64,000 nt of DNA from Sphingomonas ginsengisoli An et al. 2013. GTDB lineage: Bacteria > Pseudomonadota > Alphaproteobacteria > Sphingomonadales > Sphingomonadaceae. This document shows positions 41,888 to 51,153 of the stretch, one piece after another. The translations under genes were made by a program, and so were the position numbers. The number at the start of each line of letters is the position of its first letter. Position 1 is the first letter of the stretch. The notes beneath the pieces were generated by a model. That model had not been told where the DNA came from. It saw only the letters and a list, made by a program, of their open reading frames with translations, and did not search any database. The stretch covers positions 2,684,501 to 2,748,500 of the forward strand of contig NZ_CP045434.1 in the NCBI RefSeq assembly GCF_009363895.1. Reading direction: 5' to 3'.

Positions 41888-43208
41888 GCGGCGACCCCGC
41901 CACGAAGCGCCCGATCAGCTCCTTCAATTGGACCCTGGCGCCCAGCCGTGCGGCGAGCAACGCGGTGCCGCTCACCTTGCGCTGCACGAACAGCAGCGCG
42001 GCCGGCGGCAGGTGCCAGCTTTCGCGGTCGGCGGCGATCACGATCCCCTGCTCACGCAAGGTGGCGATGAACGCCCGGTCGCCAAAGTCGAACGGGCCCG
42101 GGCGCTCGAGCACCTCGAGGATCACCCCGATCATCCGGTCGATCAGCGCGCCATGCCGCTCGGCCGCGCGGGCGCCGAGGAAGCCCGCCGCCACCGCGGC
42201 CGCGCGGATCCGTGGCACGTCGCCGTCGAGCATGGCGGCGAGCAACCGCGCGTAGCCCTGCGAGACCTCCGGCGCGATCTCCCGCGCCGCGCCGAAATCG
42301 AGCAGGATCAGCCGCCCCGTCTCGGCTTGGACGCGATAGTTGGCGAAGTTGGGATCGGTCTGCATCAGCCCGAATTCGAACAGCTCGCGAAGCACCAGTT
42401 CGACCAGTTCGGCCACCGCCGCGTCGCGCACCGGCTGTTCGGCATCTTCCAGTCGCTCGATCGGCGTTCCGGCGACATAGCTCATCGCCAGCACATGCCC
42501 GGTGCTGAACTCGGCATCGAAGGCTGGCACCACGAACCGCTCGTCGCCGGCCAGCAGGGCGCCATAGCGTTGCAGATAGTCGGCCTCGCGCCGGTAGTCG
42601 GCTTCGCGCGCCAATTGCTCCTTGGCGGCGGTCAGCAGCGGCGCGATGTCGAGGCTCGTCGGCAGCAGTCCCGACACGCGCAGCAGCGTCGCGACATTGT
42701 CGACGTCGGCATCGATGCTGTCGGCGACGCCCGGATATTGCACCTTGATCGCCAGGTCGCGCCCGTTCTGCGTCGTCGCGCGATGCACTTGCCCGATCGA
42801 GGCGGCGGCGATCGGGGTCGCGTTGAACTGGCGAAAGCGCGGCCGCCACGGCACGCCCCACTCGCGATTGAGGATCTGCTGCAGCTGCTGCGGCGGCATG
42901 CGATAGCCCTGGTCGCGCAGGCGGGCGAGGATCGCGCCCAGTTCGTCGGGCAGGAACTCGCCCGCATCGAGCGAGATCATTTGGCCCAGCTTCATCGCGG
43001 CGCCGCGCAGGTGCGCCAGCCGGTCGGCCAGCCGCTTGGCGTTGCCCGGGGTCAGCAACATGTCCTGCATGCTCGGCCGCTGCCCGTCGGCCAGCCGCCG
43101 CGCGCCCTCGGCGATCATTCCGCCGGCGACCCCGCCCGCCAGCCGTCCGAACTGGCCGAACCGCGCCAACCGCCCGCGCGGCACCGACCGATAGTCATCC
43201 TCGCTCAT
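41871..43208 (-). CDS. ABC1/UbiB-family atypical kinase
   Basis: 445 residues with the family's defining parts: AAMKLGQMISLDAGEFLP (KxGQ motif), the Ala-rich loop IAAASIGQVHRA replacing the P-loop, IKVQYPGV with the catalytic Lys, QTDPNFANY and LILLDFGAAREI. Such proteins are ATPases linked to ubiquinone biosynthesis or membrane lipid homeostasis. It has no C-terminal membrane helices, so it resembles the AarF/ADCK3-type short form. It is not evidently part of a Ubi operon here. Confidence 0.88.
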   Translation of the reverse strand: MSEDDYRSVPRGRLARFGQFGRLAGGVAGGMIAEGARRLADGQRPSMQDMLLTPGNAKRLADRLAHLRGAAMKLGQMISLDAGEFLPDELGAILARLRDQGYRMPPQQLQQILNREWGVPWRPRFRQFNATPIAAASIGQVHRATTQNGRDLAIKVQYPGVADSIDADVDNVATLLRVSGLLPTSLDIAPLLTAAKEQLAREADYRREADYLQRYGALLAGDERFVVPAFDAEFSTGHVLAMSYVAGTPIERLEDAEQPVRDAAVAELVELVLRELFEFGLMQTDPNFANYRVQAETGRLILLDFGAAREIAPEVSQGYARLLAAMLDGDVPRIRAAAVAAGFLGARAAERHGALIDRMIGVILEVLERPGPFDFGDRAFIATLREQGIVIAADRESWHLPPAALLFVQRKVSGTALLAARLGARVQLKELIGRFVAGSPPRSCP

Positions 43209-43233
43209 GCGGCGGATATGGGGGAGGGCCCGC

Positions 43234-43866
43234 CTAGTTGCGATGCCGCCGGCGCAGCACGTCGGTTACCGCGGTCCAGTCGCTCCCGCGCGCCTCGAGC
43301 AGGACGGTCAAATGGAAGAGGAGGTCGGCGATCTCCTCGGCCATTCCCTCGGGCGGGCGGGTGACGGCGGCGAGGGCGACTTCGACCCCTTCCTCGCCGA
43401 CTTTCTGGGCGATCCGCTCGGTCCCTTCCTTGAGCAGCCAGCGGGTGTAGCTGGTGTCGGGGCCCGCCTTGGCGCGCTCCTTCACCACCGCCGCCAGCTC
43501 GGCCAGCCAGCCTGGACCAATCGGCTCGGCTCCGAAGCAACTGACGCTGCCCTCGTGGCAGGTCGGGCCGGCCGCCTCGGCCTGGACCACCAGCGCGTCG
43601 GCGTCGCAATCCTCGTGGACGCTCAGCACCGTGAGCGTGTTGCCGCTGCTCTCGCCCTTGCGCCACAGCCGGCCTTTCGAGCGGCTGAAGAAGGTGGCGA
43701 AGCCGCTCTCGAGCGTCGCGGTCAGCGCGGCGCGGTCCATGTAGCCGAGCATCAGCAGGCGGCCGCTGGCGGCGTCCTGCACCACGGCGGGGAGCAGCCC
43801 GTCCATCTTGTCCCAGGCGAGCTGGTCGAGGTCGGCGGAGGTCAGGGGCGAACGTCGATCCCGCAC
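43234..43866 (-). CDS. hisIE: Bifunctional phosphoribosyl-AMP cyclohydrolase / phosphoribosyl-ATP pyrophosphatase
   Basis: About 210 residues. The HisI part has AVVQDAASGRLLMLGYMD, then SRSKGRLWRKGESSGN, VHEDCDADAL and the zinc-site CHEGSVSCF. The HisE part has TSYTRWLL, IAQKVGEEGVEVALAAV and DLLFHLTVLL. It catalyses steps 2 and 3 of histidine synthesis. GTG 43866 lies inside hisF, 25 bp upstream of its stop, with AAGGAG before it; the exact start is uncertain. Last gene of the his operon. Confidence 0.9.
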   Translation of the reverse strand: MRDRRSPLTSADLDQLAWDKMDGLLPAVVQDAASGRLLMLGYMDRAALTATLESGFATFFSRSKGRLWRKGESSGNTLTVLSVHEDCDADALVVQAEAAGPTCHEGSVSCFGAEPIGPGWLAELAAVVKERAKAGPDTSYTRWLLKEGTERIAQKVGEEGVEVALAAVTRPPEGMAEEIADLLFHLTVLLEARGSDWTAVTDVLRRRHRN

Positions 43867-44609
43867 CAGGCGAGGTACTCCTTGAGCTCGGGGATCGCGA
43901 TCCGGCGATCGTGGAAGACGGTGGCGGCGAGCGCGCCGCTGGCGCCGGCGGCAAGGACGTCGCGGAAATGCTCGGGCTCGCCGGCGCCACCGCTGGCGAT
44001 GACGGGGACCGGGACCGCTTCGACCACCTGCTGCGTATGGGCGAGGTCGTAGCCAGTGCGGACGCCGTCGCGGCTCATGCAGTTCAAGACAATCTCGCCC
44101 GCGCCGCGGTCGGCGGCTTCGCGCACCCAGTCGAGCGTGCGACGGCCGGCCGCGCGGGTCTTGGCCGGATCGCCGGTATATTGCTTGACGTGATGGTCGC
44201 CGTCGTCGCTTTCGAGGCTGTCGACCCCGACCACCACGCATTGGCTGCCGAAGTCGGCCGCCAGCTCCTCGATAAGTTCGGGACGCTCGAGCGCCGGGGA
44301 ATTGACCGAGACCTTGTCGGCGCCCGCCTCGAGAACCGCCGCCGCCTGGTCGCGGGTGCGGATCCCGCCCGCGACGGCGAAGGGGATGTCGATCAGCCGG
44401 GCGACACGGCGGATCCAGTCGAGGTCGACGCTGCGTCCCTCGGGACTGGCGGAGATATCGTAGAAGACCAACTCGTCGGCGCCGGCGGCGACATAGTGGC
44501 GGACGTGCTCCTCGATCCCGCCCATGTCGCGGTGCCCCTCGAAGCGCACGCCCTTGACCACGCGGCCGTCGCGCACGTCGAGGCAGGGAATGATGCGGCG
44601 GGTCGGCAT
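43842..44609 (-). CDS. hisF: Imidazole glycerol-phosphate synthase cyclase subunit
   Basis: 255-residue TIM barrel. IPCLDVRDGRVVKGVRF includes catalytic Asp11; the second catalytic Asp lies in VVVGVDS; phosphate sites are PFAVAGGIR and VPVIASGGAG. It converts PRFAR plus HisH-derived ammonia into IGP and AICAR. ATG 44609 is the family start; the open frame continuing to 45008 is shadow sequence. It follows hisA by 5 bp. Confidence 0.95.
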   Translation of the reverse strand: MPTRRIIPCLDVRDGRVVKGVRFEGHRDMGGIEEHVRHYVAAGADELVFYDISASPEGRSVDLDWIRRVARLIDIPFAVAGGIRTRDQAAAVLEAGADKVSVNSPALERPELIEELAADFGSQCVVVGVDSLESDDGDHHVKQYTGDPAKTRAAGRRTLDWVREAADRGAGEIVLNCMSRDGVRTGYDLAHTQQVVEAVPVPVIASGGAGEPEHFRDVLAAGASGALAATVFHDRRIAIPELKEYLAWCGIDVRP

Positions 44610-44614
44610 AAAGT

Positions 44615-45322
44615 TTAAGCGAACAGCTCCTCGGGCGCGATCCGGCCTTCCCACAGGGCCTTGCCGACGATCACGCCATCGGTGTCCAGTTGGGTGACGT
44701 CGCCAAGCGATGAAATACCGCCACTGGCCTGTATCGCGAGGTGGGGCAGGCGCTCGGTGGCCTCGGCGTAGAGGGCGCGGTTGGGGCCGGCGAGCATCCC
44801 GTCCTTGCCGATATCGGTGAGCAACAGGTGGCGCGCGGCGGGAAACCGCGCCGCGACCTCCCACAGGCTGATGCCGCTCGCCGCTTGCCAGCCGTGCATC
44901 GCGACCATCGGCGTGTCGTCCTCGACGCGGACGTCGAGGGCGAGGGTGATGCGGTCTGGTCCGAAGCTGTCGAGCATCGAGGTGACGAGGTCGGGACGGG
45001 TGACGCACAGGCTGCCGACCACCGCGCGGGTGACCCCGGCCTCGAACAGGCGGGCGACGTGGCCGGCCGAGCGGATTCCGCCGGCGACCTGGATCTGAAG
45101 GCCGCTGTCGCGGGCGAGGGCGCGGATGAGGTCGTGCTGGACCGGCTCGCCGACACGGGTGCCGTCGAGATCGACGAGGTGCGCCCAGCTCGCGCCGGCG
45201 GAAGCGAAGCGGGCGAGCGCGGCGGCCGGCGCCTCGTCGTAAAAGGTCGCCTCCTCGAAGCGGCCCTGGCGCAGGCGCACCGGGCGGCCACCGATCAGGT
45301 CCATGGCGGGATAGACGATCAT
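44615..45322 (-). CDS. hisA: ProFAR isomerase (1-(5-phosphoribosyl)-5-amino-imidazole carboxamide isomerase)
   Basis: 235-residue TIM barrel beginning [12 protein letters not shown], with Asp8 catalytic, and containing LQIQVAGGIRS, LLTDIGKDGML and IQASGGISS. ATG 45322 overlaps the hisH stop (ATGA), the pattern used throughout this operon; an ATG four codons upstream (45334) is the alternative. Confidence 0.94.
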   Translation of the reverse strand: MIVYPAMDLIGGRPVRLRQGRFEEATFYDEAPAAALARFASAGASWAHLVDLDGTRVGEPVQHDLIRALARDSGLQIQVAGGIRSAGHVARLFEAGVTRAVVGSLCVTRPDLVTSMLDSFGPDRITLALDVRVEDDTPMVAMHGWQAASGISLWEVAARFPAARHLLLTDIGKDGMLAGPNRALYAEATERLPHLAIQASGGISSLGDVTQLDTDGVIVGKALWEGRIAPEELFA

Positions 45323-45900
45323 GCGGCGAGCCATCCTTGCAGAAATCGCGCCCCGGCCTCGCCGGAACGCTCGGGATGGAATTGCGCGCCGGTCAGCCGG
45401 CCGGCGTGGATCACGGCGGGGATGGGGCGGCCATAAGCGGTGCTAGCGACGGTCACGGGGCCGTCGTCGCAGGCGAAGCTGTGCGCGAAATAGACGTGGT
45501 CGCCAGTGCTGAGGCCGAAGGCGTCGGCGCTGACGGTCAATGGGCTCCAGCCCATGTGCGGGACGGGGCGGCCCGGCGCGGGCGCGAGTTTGCGGACGCG
45601 GCCGGAGAGGAGGGCGAGGCCTGGCGTGTCCTCTTCCTCGGTGGCCTCGAACATCAGCTGCATGCCGAGGCAGATGCCGAGGAGCGGTTGGGGCAGCTCG
45701 GCGAGCAAGCGGTCGAGGCCGCGGGCGCGTGCCTGGCGCATCGCGAAGCCGGCATGGCCGACTCCGGGAAGGACGAGCTTGTCGGCGGCGCGCAGGACCT
45801 CGGGATCGCCGCTGACCTCGGGCGCGACGCCGAGCCGCTCGAAGGCGATCGCCACCGAGCCGAGATTGCCGTAGCCGAGATCGACGCAGACCAGCTTCAC
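45319..45900 (-). CDS. hisH: Imidazole glycerol-phosphate synthase glutaminase subunit
   Basis: 193 residues, class I glutamine amidotransferase. The nucleophile is Cys77 ([13 protein letters not shown]), with His and Glu in GAQFHPE. Also seen: [11 protein letters not shown] and [12 protein letters not shown]. It supplies ammonia to HisF. GTG 45900 overlaps the upstream stop (GTGA). Confidence 0.94.
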   Translation of the reverse strand: MKLVCVDLGYGNLGSVAIAFERLGVAPEVSGDPEVLRAADKLVLPGVGHAGFAMRQARARGLDRLLAELPQPLLGICLGMQLMFEATEEEDTPGLALLSGRVRKLAPAPGRPVPHMGWSPLTVSADAFGLSTGDHVYFAHSFACDDGPVTVASTAYGRPIPAVIHAGRLTGAQFHPERSGEAGARFLQGWLAA

Positions 45901-47549
45901 AGCAGTCCCTTGGTGCTGGGCAGCACCGCGTCCGATCCCTCGCGCGCGACCGCCTGGCGAAGCGCGCGGCCGAACGCCTTGAAGCAGGCCTCGACCTTGT
46001 GGTGGTCGTTGTCGCCGTCGACCCGGACGTGGATCGCCGCGCGCATCGAATCCGCCAGGCTGCGGAAAATGTGCGGGGTCATCTCGGTCGGATAATCGCC
46101 GATGTGGCTGGCGGTGAAGTCGCCTTCGAAGCGGCAGTAGGGGCGGCCGGAAAGGTCGATCAGCACCTGCGCTTGCGTCTCGTCCATCGGCAGCGCGAAG
46201 CCGAAGCGGCCGATCCCGCGCTTGTCGTCGAGCGCCTGCCCCAGCGCGGTACCGAGCGCGATGGCGACATCCTCGAGACTGTGGTGCGGGTCGATCGCGA
46301 GATCGCCGTCGCACGCCAGCGTCAGGCTGAAATTGCCGTGCGCCGCGACCTGGTCGAGCATGTGGTCGAAGAAGGGGACGCCGGTGTCGATCCGGCGGGG
46401 CTCGGCGCGGTCGAGGTCGACCGCCACCGCGATGCGGGTCTCGTTGGTGTCGCGCGCGAGCGCCGCGCGGCGGGCGGGGCGCTCGGCGGCGAGCGGGACC
46501 TCGAAGGCGCGCAGTGCCGCGTCATTCTCCTCCCGGGTGCCGATCGTCAGCCGCACCCCGCCGGGCGCCGCATTCTCGCGGAAGCGGACCCGGATGCCGA
46601 GGCGGTCGAGCCGCTCGGCGAGCGCGGCGGCGTCGTCGACCTCGAGGAAGAGGAAATTGCCGTCGCTGGCGTGGACGCGCGTGACGATGGGGGAAGTGGC
46701 GAGGAGGGGCGCCAGCCGCGCCCGCTCGGCCTTCAGTTCCTCGATCCGCTGGAGGTGCACCGCGCGGCGGGCGGGGCTGAGCGCCTGCTCGGCGGCGGCG
46801 ATGCTCAGCGTCGGCAGCGGATAGGGCGGGGCGGCGCGCGCGACCAAGGCGATCGTGTCGGGTTGGGCGACCAGCCCGCCGACTCGCGCGCCCGCCAGCC
46901 CGAAGGCCTTGGACAGCGTCTTCAGGACGATGAGGTTGGGGCGAGTGGCGGCTTCGGCGGCAAGGCTCGGGGTGTCGCCGAACTCGAGATAGGCCTCGTC
47001 GAGCACGATCAACGTGTCGGGCAACGCCGCAGCCAGCGCGAGCACGTCATCCGGGGCGACCGGGGTGCCGGTCGGGTTGTTGGGGGCGCAGACGAAGGCG
47101 AGCTTGAGGCCGGGCTCGCCCGCCACCGCCGCGATCAGCCGCGCGGGCTCGAACGCATAGTCCGCGCCCAGCCGCGCCTCGATCACCCGCGCGCCCTGCA
47201 GGCGGGAGAAATGGGCGTAGGCGGAGAAGGTCGGCAGGCAGACGCTGACCGCATCGACGCCGGGGCGGCAGAAGGTGCGGATGAGCAGGTCGATCGCATC
47301 GTCGCCGCCGCGGGTGACCAGGAACGATGCCGGGTCGACCCCGTAGAGCGCGGCCATCGCTGCGCGCAGCCGGCGCGGCTGGGGCTCGGGGTAGCGGTTG
47401 ACCCCGGCGGGGCCGAGCGGGGGGTAGGGATTCTCGTTGGCGTCGAGCTTGATCGCGTCGGCACCGAACGGGTCGTCGGCGCGGCCGCCGAGATCGAACG
47501 GCGGCAGGTCGAGGATTTCGGGCCGGGCGAGGCGCTGGGCGAGGCTCAT
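45897..47549 (-). CDS. hisCB: HisC–HisB fusion: histidinol-phosphate aminotransferase / IGP dehydratase
   Basis: 550 residues in one uninterrupted frame. Residues 1-~352 are a fold-type I aminotransferase: [10 protein letters not shown] (36-45), [21 protein letters not shown], the PLP Lys214 in [14 protein letters not shown], and [11 protein letters not shown]. From ~365 an IGP dehydratase follows: [15 protein letters not shown], the metal sites FFDHML (394-399) and HHSLED (422-427), and [18 protein letters not shown]. The ~10-residue linker contains no start codon, so an independent HisB cannot be initiated there. It performs steps 6 and 7 of the pathway. ATG 47549 overlaps the hisD stop (ATGA). 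Confidence 0.9.
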   Translation of the reverse strand: MSLAQRLARPEILDLPPFDLGGRADDPFGADAIKLDANENPYPPLGPAGVNRYPEPQPRRLRAAMAALYGVDPASFLVTRGGDDAIDLLIRTFCRPGVDAVSVCLPTFSAYAHFSRLQGARVIEARLGADYAFEPARLIAAVAGEPGLKLAFVCAPNNPTGTPVAPDDVLALAAALPDTLIVLDEAYLEFGDTPSLAAEAATRPNLIVLKTLSKAFGLAGARVGGLVAQPDTIALVARAAPPYPLPTLSIAAAEQALSPARRAVHLQRIEELKAERARLAPLLATSPIVTRVHASDGNFLFLEVDDAAALAERLDRLGIRVRFRENAAPGGVRLTIGTREENDAALRAFEVPLAAERPARRAALARDTNETRIAVAVDLDRAEPRRIDTGVPFFDHMLDQVAAHGNFSLTLACDGDLAIDPHHSLEDVAIALGTALGQALDDKRGIGRFGFALPMDETQAQVLIDLSGRPYCRFEGDFTASHIGDYPTEMTPHIFRSLADSMRAAIHVRVDGDNDHHKVEACFKAFGRALRQAVAREGSDAVLPSTKGLL

Positions 47550-48844
47550 GCGCACGCCTCCGCCAGCCGCGCCTCGGCGGATCGAGCGTGGGCTTCGAGC
47601 CCTTCGAGCCGGGCCAGCGCGGCGGCGGCCGGGGCGATCGCCGCGGCGGCGGCGGGGGTCAGTTCCTGCACCGTCATCGCCTTCATGAAGGTCAGCACCG
47701 ACACCCCGCCCCAGGCGCGCGCGGCGCCGTCGGTGGGGAGAACGTGGCTCGACCCCGCGCAATAATCGCCGAACGCCTCGGCGGCGCCGCGCCCGGCGAA
47801 GATCGAGCCGGCGTGGCGGATCAGCGGGACCAGCGCGGCAGGGTCGGCGACGTTGAGCGCGAGATGCTCGGGGGCATAGGCGTTGGCGACCGCCGTCGCC
47901 TCGGCGAGGTCGGCGCAGCGGATCAGCCGCGCGGCGTCGAGGGCGCGTTCGGCGATGGCGCGGCGGGGGAGGGTGGCGACTTGCCGCGCGAGTTCCTGCT
48001 CAACCGAGGCGAGCAAGGCGGCCGAGGCCGTCGCCAGCAGGACCTGCGCCTGGGGATCATGCTCGGCCTGGCTGAGGAGGTCGGCGGCGACGGCCGCCGG
48101 ATCGGCGCGCTCGTCGGCGATCACCATCAGTTCCGAGGGACCGGCGGGCATGTCGATGGCGGGACCGCCGGGGAGCGCGGCGACCTGGGTCTTGGCTTCG
48201 GCGACCCAGGCGTTGCCCGGCCCGCCGATCTTGTCGCAACGGCCGATCTCGCCCGCGCCGAAGGCCAAAGCGGCGATCGCCTGCGCGCCGCCGACCGTCC
48301 ACACCGCGTCGATCCCGCAGCGTTCGGCGGCGAGCGCGACCAGCGGGTCGAGGCTGCCGTCGGCGCGGGGCGGGGTGGTGACCGCCAGCTCGCCGACCCC
48401 GGCGGCGCGCGCCGGCAGTGCGAGCATCAGCAGGGTCGAGAAGAGGGGCGTCGCGCCGCCGGGGACATAGAGCCCGACCCGGTCGATCGGCCGCCAGACC
48501 TTGCGCACCGTCAAGCCGGGCATGGTCTCGACCGCGAGGTCGGCGGGCCGGCTCGCGGCATGGAAGGCGGTGATATTGGCGACGGCGAGGTCGAACGCTG
48601 CCTGCTCGTCCGCGGACAGCCGGCGGCGCGCCTCGGCGGCGGCGGCGGCGATCGGGACCGGCCGCGGCGGCGCGCCGTCCATCGCCGTGGCGAGTTCGCA
48701 CAGCGCGTTCCAGCCGCCGTCGCGGACTTGGGCAACGATTTCGGCGACCCGCGCCTTGAGCGCCGGGTCCGACCGCCCCGCCGGCCGCGCCAGCAATTGG
48801 CGCTGCTCGGCCGGGGACAGGTCGCTCCACACCGCCCGCTTCAC
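47546..48844 (-). CDS. hisD: Histidinol dehydrogenase
   Basis: 432 residues. NAD-dependent four-electron oxidation of histidinol to histidine. Motifs: [58 protein letters not shown], the zinc-binding [16 protein letters not shown] and [12 protein letters not shown] 48844 overlaps the hisG stop (GTGA). A frame to 48937 exists but is not homologous. Confidence 0.95.
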   Translation of the reverse strand: MKRAVWSDLSPAEQRQLLARPAGRSDPALKARVAEIVAQVRDGGWNALCELATAMDGAPPRPVPIAAAAAEARRRLSADEQAAFDLAVANITAFHAASRPADLAVETMPGLTVRKVWRPIDRVGLYVPGGATPLFSTLLMLALPARAAGVGELAVTTPPRADGSLDPLVALAAERCGIDAVWTVGGAQAIAALAFGAGEIGRCDKIGGPGNAWVAEAKTQVAALPGGPAIDMPAGPSELMVIADERADPAAVAADLLSQAEHDPQAQVLLATASAALLASVEQELARQVATLPRRAIAERALDAARLIRCADLAEATAVANAYAPEHLALNVADPAALVPLIRHAGSIFAGRGAAEAFGDYCAGSSHVLPTDGAARAWGGVSVLTFMKAMTVQELTPAAAAAIAPAAAALARLEGLEAHARSAEARLAEACA

Positions 48845-49731
48845 AGCATCATCTTTTCGATGGGGAGGACCAGGATAGCCGAGGCGCCGGCAGTCTTGAG
48901 GTCGTGCAGCGTCTCCCAGAATACCGATTCCTGGCACACCGCGTGGACCGCGAAGTGCCCCGGCCGCCCGTGCAAGGGCAAGATGGTCGGCGCCTCGGCG
49001 CCCGGCAGCAGGCGAGTGATCGCGGGCAGCGCGGTGCTCGGCGCATTGAGCATGATGTATTTAGCGTCGCGGGTGCCGATGACGCCCTGCAACCGCTTCC
49101 ACAGCCGTTCGGCCTGCGCTTGCTTGGGCGCGGCGATCGGGCGGCGGGTGCGGATCAGCACGGCCTCGCTCTCAAGCACGGTCTCGACCGCTTTGAGGCC
49201 ATTGGCCTCGAGCGTCGCGCCGGTCGAGACGAGGTCGCAGATGAAGCCGGCGATGCCCAGCCGCGGGGCCAGCTCGACCGCGCCGTTCATCTTGACGACT
49301 TCGGCCGCGATGCCCCGCGCGGCGAGCCAGGCGGCGAGGATGTTGGGATAAGTGGTGGCGATGCGCTGGCCGGCGAGGCTGTCGGGCAGGCCCCACGTGA
49401 CGCCTTCGGGCGCGGCGAGCTTGAGGGTGCATCGGCCAAAGCCCAGCTCGGCGATGACCTCGCAACGCTGCTCGCGCTCAGCGAGCGCGAACTCGTTGAG
49501 GACGTTCTGGCCGACGATCCCGAACTCGCAGGCGCCGTCGGCGACGAAGGTCGGGATATCGTCGTCGCGCACGAACATGAGGTCGGCGGGGAAATTCTCG
49601 ATCCGCGCCGCCAGCACGTTCTTGCCGTTGGCAATGCGCAGGCCGGCATCGCGCAGCAGGTCGCGCGACAACTCGGACAGGCGGCCCGACTTCTGGATGG
49701 CGATGTGCAGCCGCTCGGCGTCAACCAGCAT
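48841..49731 (-). CDS. hisG: ATP phosphoribosyltransferase, long form
   Basis: 296 residues. Catalytic part: LHIAIQKSGRLSE, FVRDDDIPTFVADGACEFGIVG, RIATTYPNI, GFICDLVSTGATLEANGL. The C-terminal ~75 residues form the ACT-like regulatory domain of the hexameric long form, so histidine feedback inhibition is expected and no HisZ is needed. ATG 49731 lies 11 bp inside the 3' end of the regulator gene. Confidence 0.94.
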   Translation of the reverse strand: MLVDAERLHIAIQKSGRLSELSRDLLRDAGLRIANGKNVLAARIENFPADLMFVRDDDIPTFVADGACEFGIVGQNVLNEFALAEREQRCEVIAELGFGRCTLKLAAPEGVTWGLPDSLAGQRIATTYPNILAAWLAARGIAAEVVKMNGAVELAPRLGIAGFICDLVSTGATLEANGLKAVETVLESEAVLIRTRRPIAAPKQAQAERLWKRLQGVIGTRDAKYIMLNAPSTALPAITRLLPGAEAPTILPLHGRPGHFAVHAVCQESVFWETLHDLKTAGASAILVLPIEKMML

Positions 49732-50029
49732 CGCGCGCCTCCAGCGTGTCGAGCGTCTGGCGGTAGCCCTGATGCGGCTCCTGCCTGAGGAAGCGCGCGA
49801 CCCGGACGATGGTGGTCGTGCTGACCCCGGTACCGTCGTGGATGTCGCGATAACTGAGGTCAGTGCCGTCTAGCAGCCGCGCGATGTGCCAGCGCTCGGC
49901 CAGCGTCCGCACCTCGGCGGGGGTGCAGAGGTCGGTCAGGAAGCGGCGCATCTCTGCCGCGTCGCGCGGCACGCGCAGTGCCGCGCAGAGGTCGTCGGTG
50001 AGTTGGGAGAGGTCGCGGGAAGGGGTCAT
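49721..50029 (-). CDS. YerC/YecD TrpR-family regulator, first gene of the his operon
   Basis: 102 residues. The TrpR-type helix-turn-helix is LTDLCTPAEVRTLAERWHIARLL followed by SYRDIHDGTGVSTTTIVRVARFL. YerC-type proteins are linked to his genes in several phyla and some act as histidine-responsive repressors. Here it leads the operon and sits 10 bp behind a perfect palindrome, so autoregulation of the whole his operon is likely. No Shine-Dalgarno sequence is evident before the ATG, suggesting a very short leader. Confidence 0.85.
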   Translation of the reverse strand: MTPSRDLSQLTDDLCAALRVPRDAAEMRRFLTDLCTPAEVRTLAERWHIARLLDGTDLSYRDIHDGTGVSTTTIVRVARFLRQEPHQGYRQTLDTLEARDAG

Positions 50030-50038
50030 TTTGTTACA

Positions 50039-50060
50039 ACGTGCTAGAACAGTAGCACGT
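50039..50060 (-). promoter_or_regulatory. Palindromic his-operon operator
   Basis: Perfect 8-bp arms ACGTGCTA / TAGCACGT around a 6-bp spacer. It starts 10 bp upstream of the yerC ATG. The CTAG-containing arms resemble TrpR-family sites. Occupancy would cover the promoter of the his operon. Confidence 0.7.
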
Positions 50061-50120
50061 ATCTAGGCACGCCGTCCGTGCCGCGCAACCCCGCCGCTCA
50101 GTCCGCCGCCAGCGCTTGCC

Positions 50121-50435
50121 TCAGTTGGCCGCGGCGGTCACCCGCTTCATCTGCCCCGCGACATGATCGAACACCGCGACGTGCATCGGCCGCTCGAACT
50201 CGAGCCCGGCGTGCCACTCGCCATGCCAGCGGACCCAGCTTTGCAGCGGTTCGATTCCCGGCACCGTGATCCACAGCAACTGGCCCTCGACCACCCGCTC
50301 GCGCAGGGCGATGCAGCAGCCGTGCGGCGACATGTTCTCGAGGCTGACCTCGTAGGGCATTTCCTTGGGCTTGCGGAAATTCACCGCGGCGGTCAGCCGC
50401 TCGCGCCCGTCGCGTCGCTTGTTGTCCTGCTCCAT
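50121..50435 (-). CDS. PilZ-domain protein
   Basis: 104 residues consisting of one PilZ domain: the RxxxR-type c-di-GMP motif in KRRDGRERL, then LENMSPHGC (D/N-x-S-x-x-G) and a beta-barrel with WVRWHGEWHAGLEFERP. ATG 50435 is the natural start; the frame extending to 50951 is shadow of the opposite-strand carbonic-anhydrase gene. It likely binds cyclic di-GMP; its target is unknown. Confidence 0.82.
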   Translation of the reverse strand: MEQDNKRRDGRERLTAAVNFRKPKEMPYEVSLENMSPHGCCIALRERVVEGQLLWITVPGIEPLQSWVRWHGEWHAGLEFERPMHVAVFDHVAGQMKRVTAAAN

Positions 50436-50577
50436 GATTCTCGCGTTCCACTTTCTCAAGTTCGGCTCCACGACCCGAAAAATGCCGGAACTCCGCCACT
50501 TCCGATAGGGATGAGTCGCGCAGCGTCCGAGGATGGGACGGATGACGCGCGGCTTTCCCCTCGTTAGAAACGCGGTG

Positions 50578-51102
50578 ATGACGCTGTACGCCCTCGACGA
50601 TCTCGCCCCGCAGCTCGGGACTGGCGCCTGGGCGGCACCCTCGGCCGACCTCGTCGGCGACGTCCGCCTCGCCGCCCGCGCGAGCGTGTGGTTCGGGGCG
50701 GTGATCAGGGCCGACAACACCCCGATCCTGATCGGTGAGGAGAGCAACGTCCAGGACGGCGCGGTCTGCCACTCCGATCCTGGGGCGCCGCTGACCATCG
50801 GGCGCGGGGTCACGGTCGGCCACCAGGCGATCCTCCACGGCTGCACGATCGGTGCGGGTGCGCTGATCGGGATGGGCGCGCGGGTGCTCAACGGGGCGCT
50901 GGTGGGCGAACGCTGCCTGGTCGGCGCGGGCGCGCTGGTGACCGAGGGCAAGACGTTCGAACCGGGGATGCTGATCGTCGGCGCACCCGCCCGTGCGATC
51001 CGTCCGCTGAGCGAGGCCGAGCTGGCGGCGCTCGTCGTGTCGGCGGCCCATTATGCCGAGAAAGCCGCCGCTTATGCCGCCGGCTTGAAGGCCGTCGGCT
51101 AG
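50578..51102 (+). CDS. Gamma-class carbonic anhydrase family protein
   Basis: 174 residues forming a left-handed beta-helix of hexapeptide repeats (VWFGAVIRADNTPILIG, SNVQDGAVCH, GRGVTVGHQAILHGC). The three zinc His residues occur in GAVCH, VGHQ and LHGC. ATG 50578 is preceded in frame by GTG 50575. A function as carbonic anhydrase or paaY-like acyl-CoA thioesterase regulator cannot be separated from sequence. Confidence 0.87.
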   Translation: MTLYALDDLAPQLGTGAWAAPSADLVGDVRLAARASVWFGAVIRADNTPILIGEESNVQDGAVCHSDPGAPLTIGRGVTVGHQAILHGCTIGAGALIGMGARVLNGALVGERCLVGAGALVTEGKTFEPGMLIVGAPARAIRPLSEAELAALVVSAAHYAEKAAAYAAGLKAVG

Positions 51103-51153
51103 GTCACAAGCCTGACACTTGGCGGGCTGCCACGCCTCGCCCACCTATCGTCC

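Noticed and set aside
45999..49351. Long plus-strand frames opposite hisCB, hisD and hisG
   Set aside because: Antisense shadows of GC-rich his genes; no homology features, no ribosome sites, and the minus-strand proteins carry all catalytic motifs.
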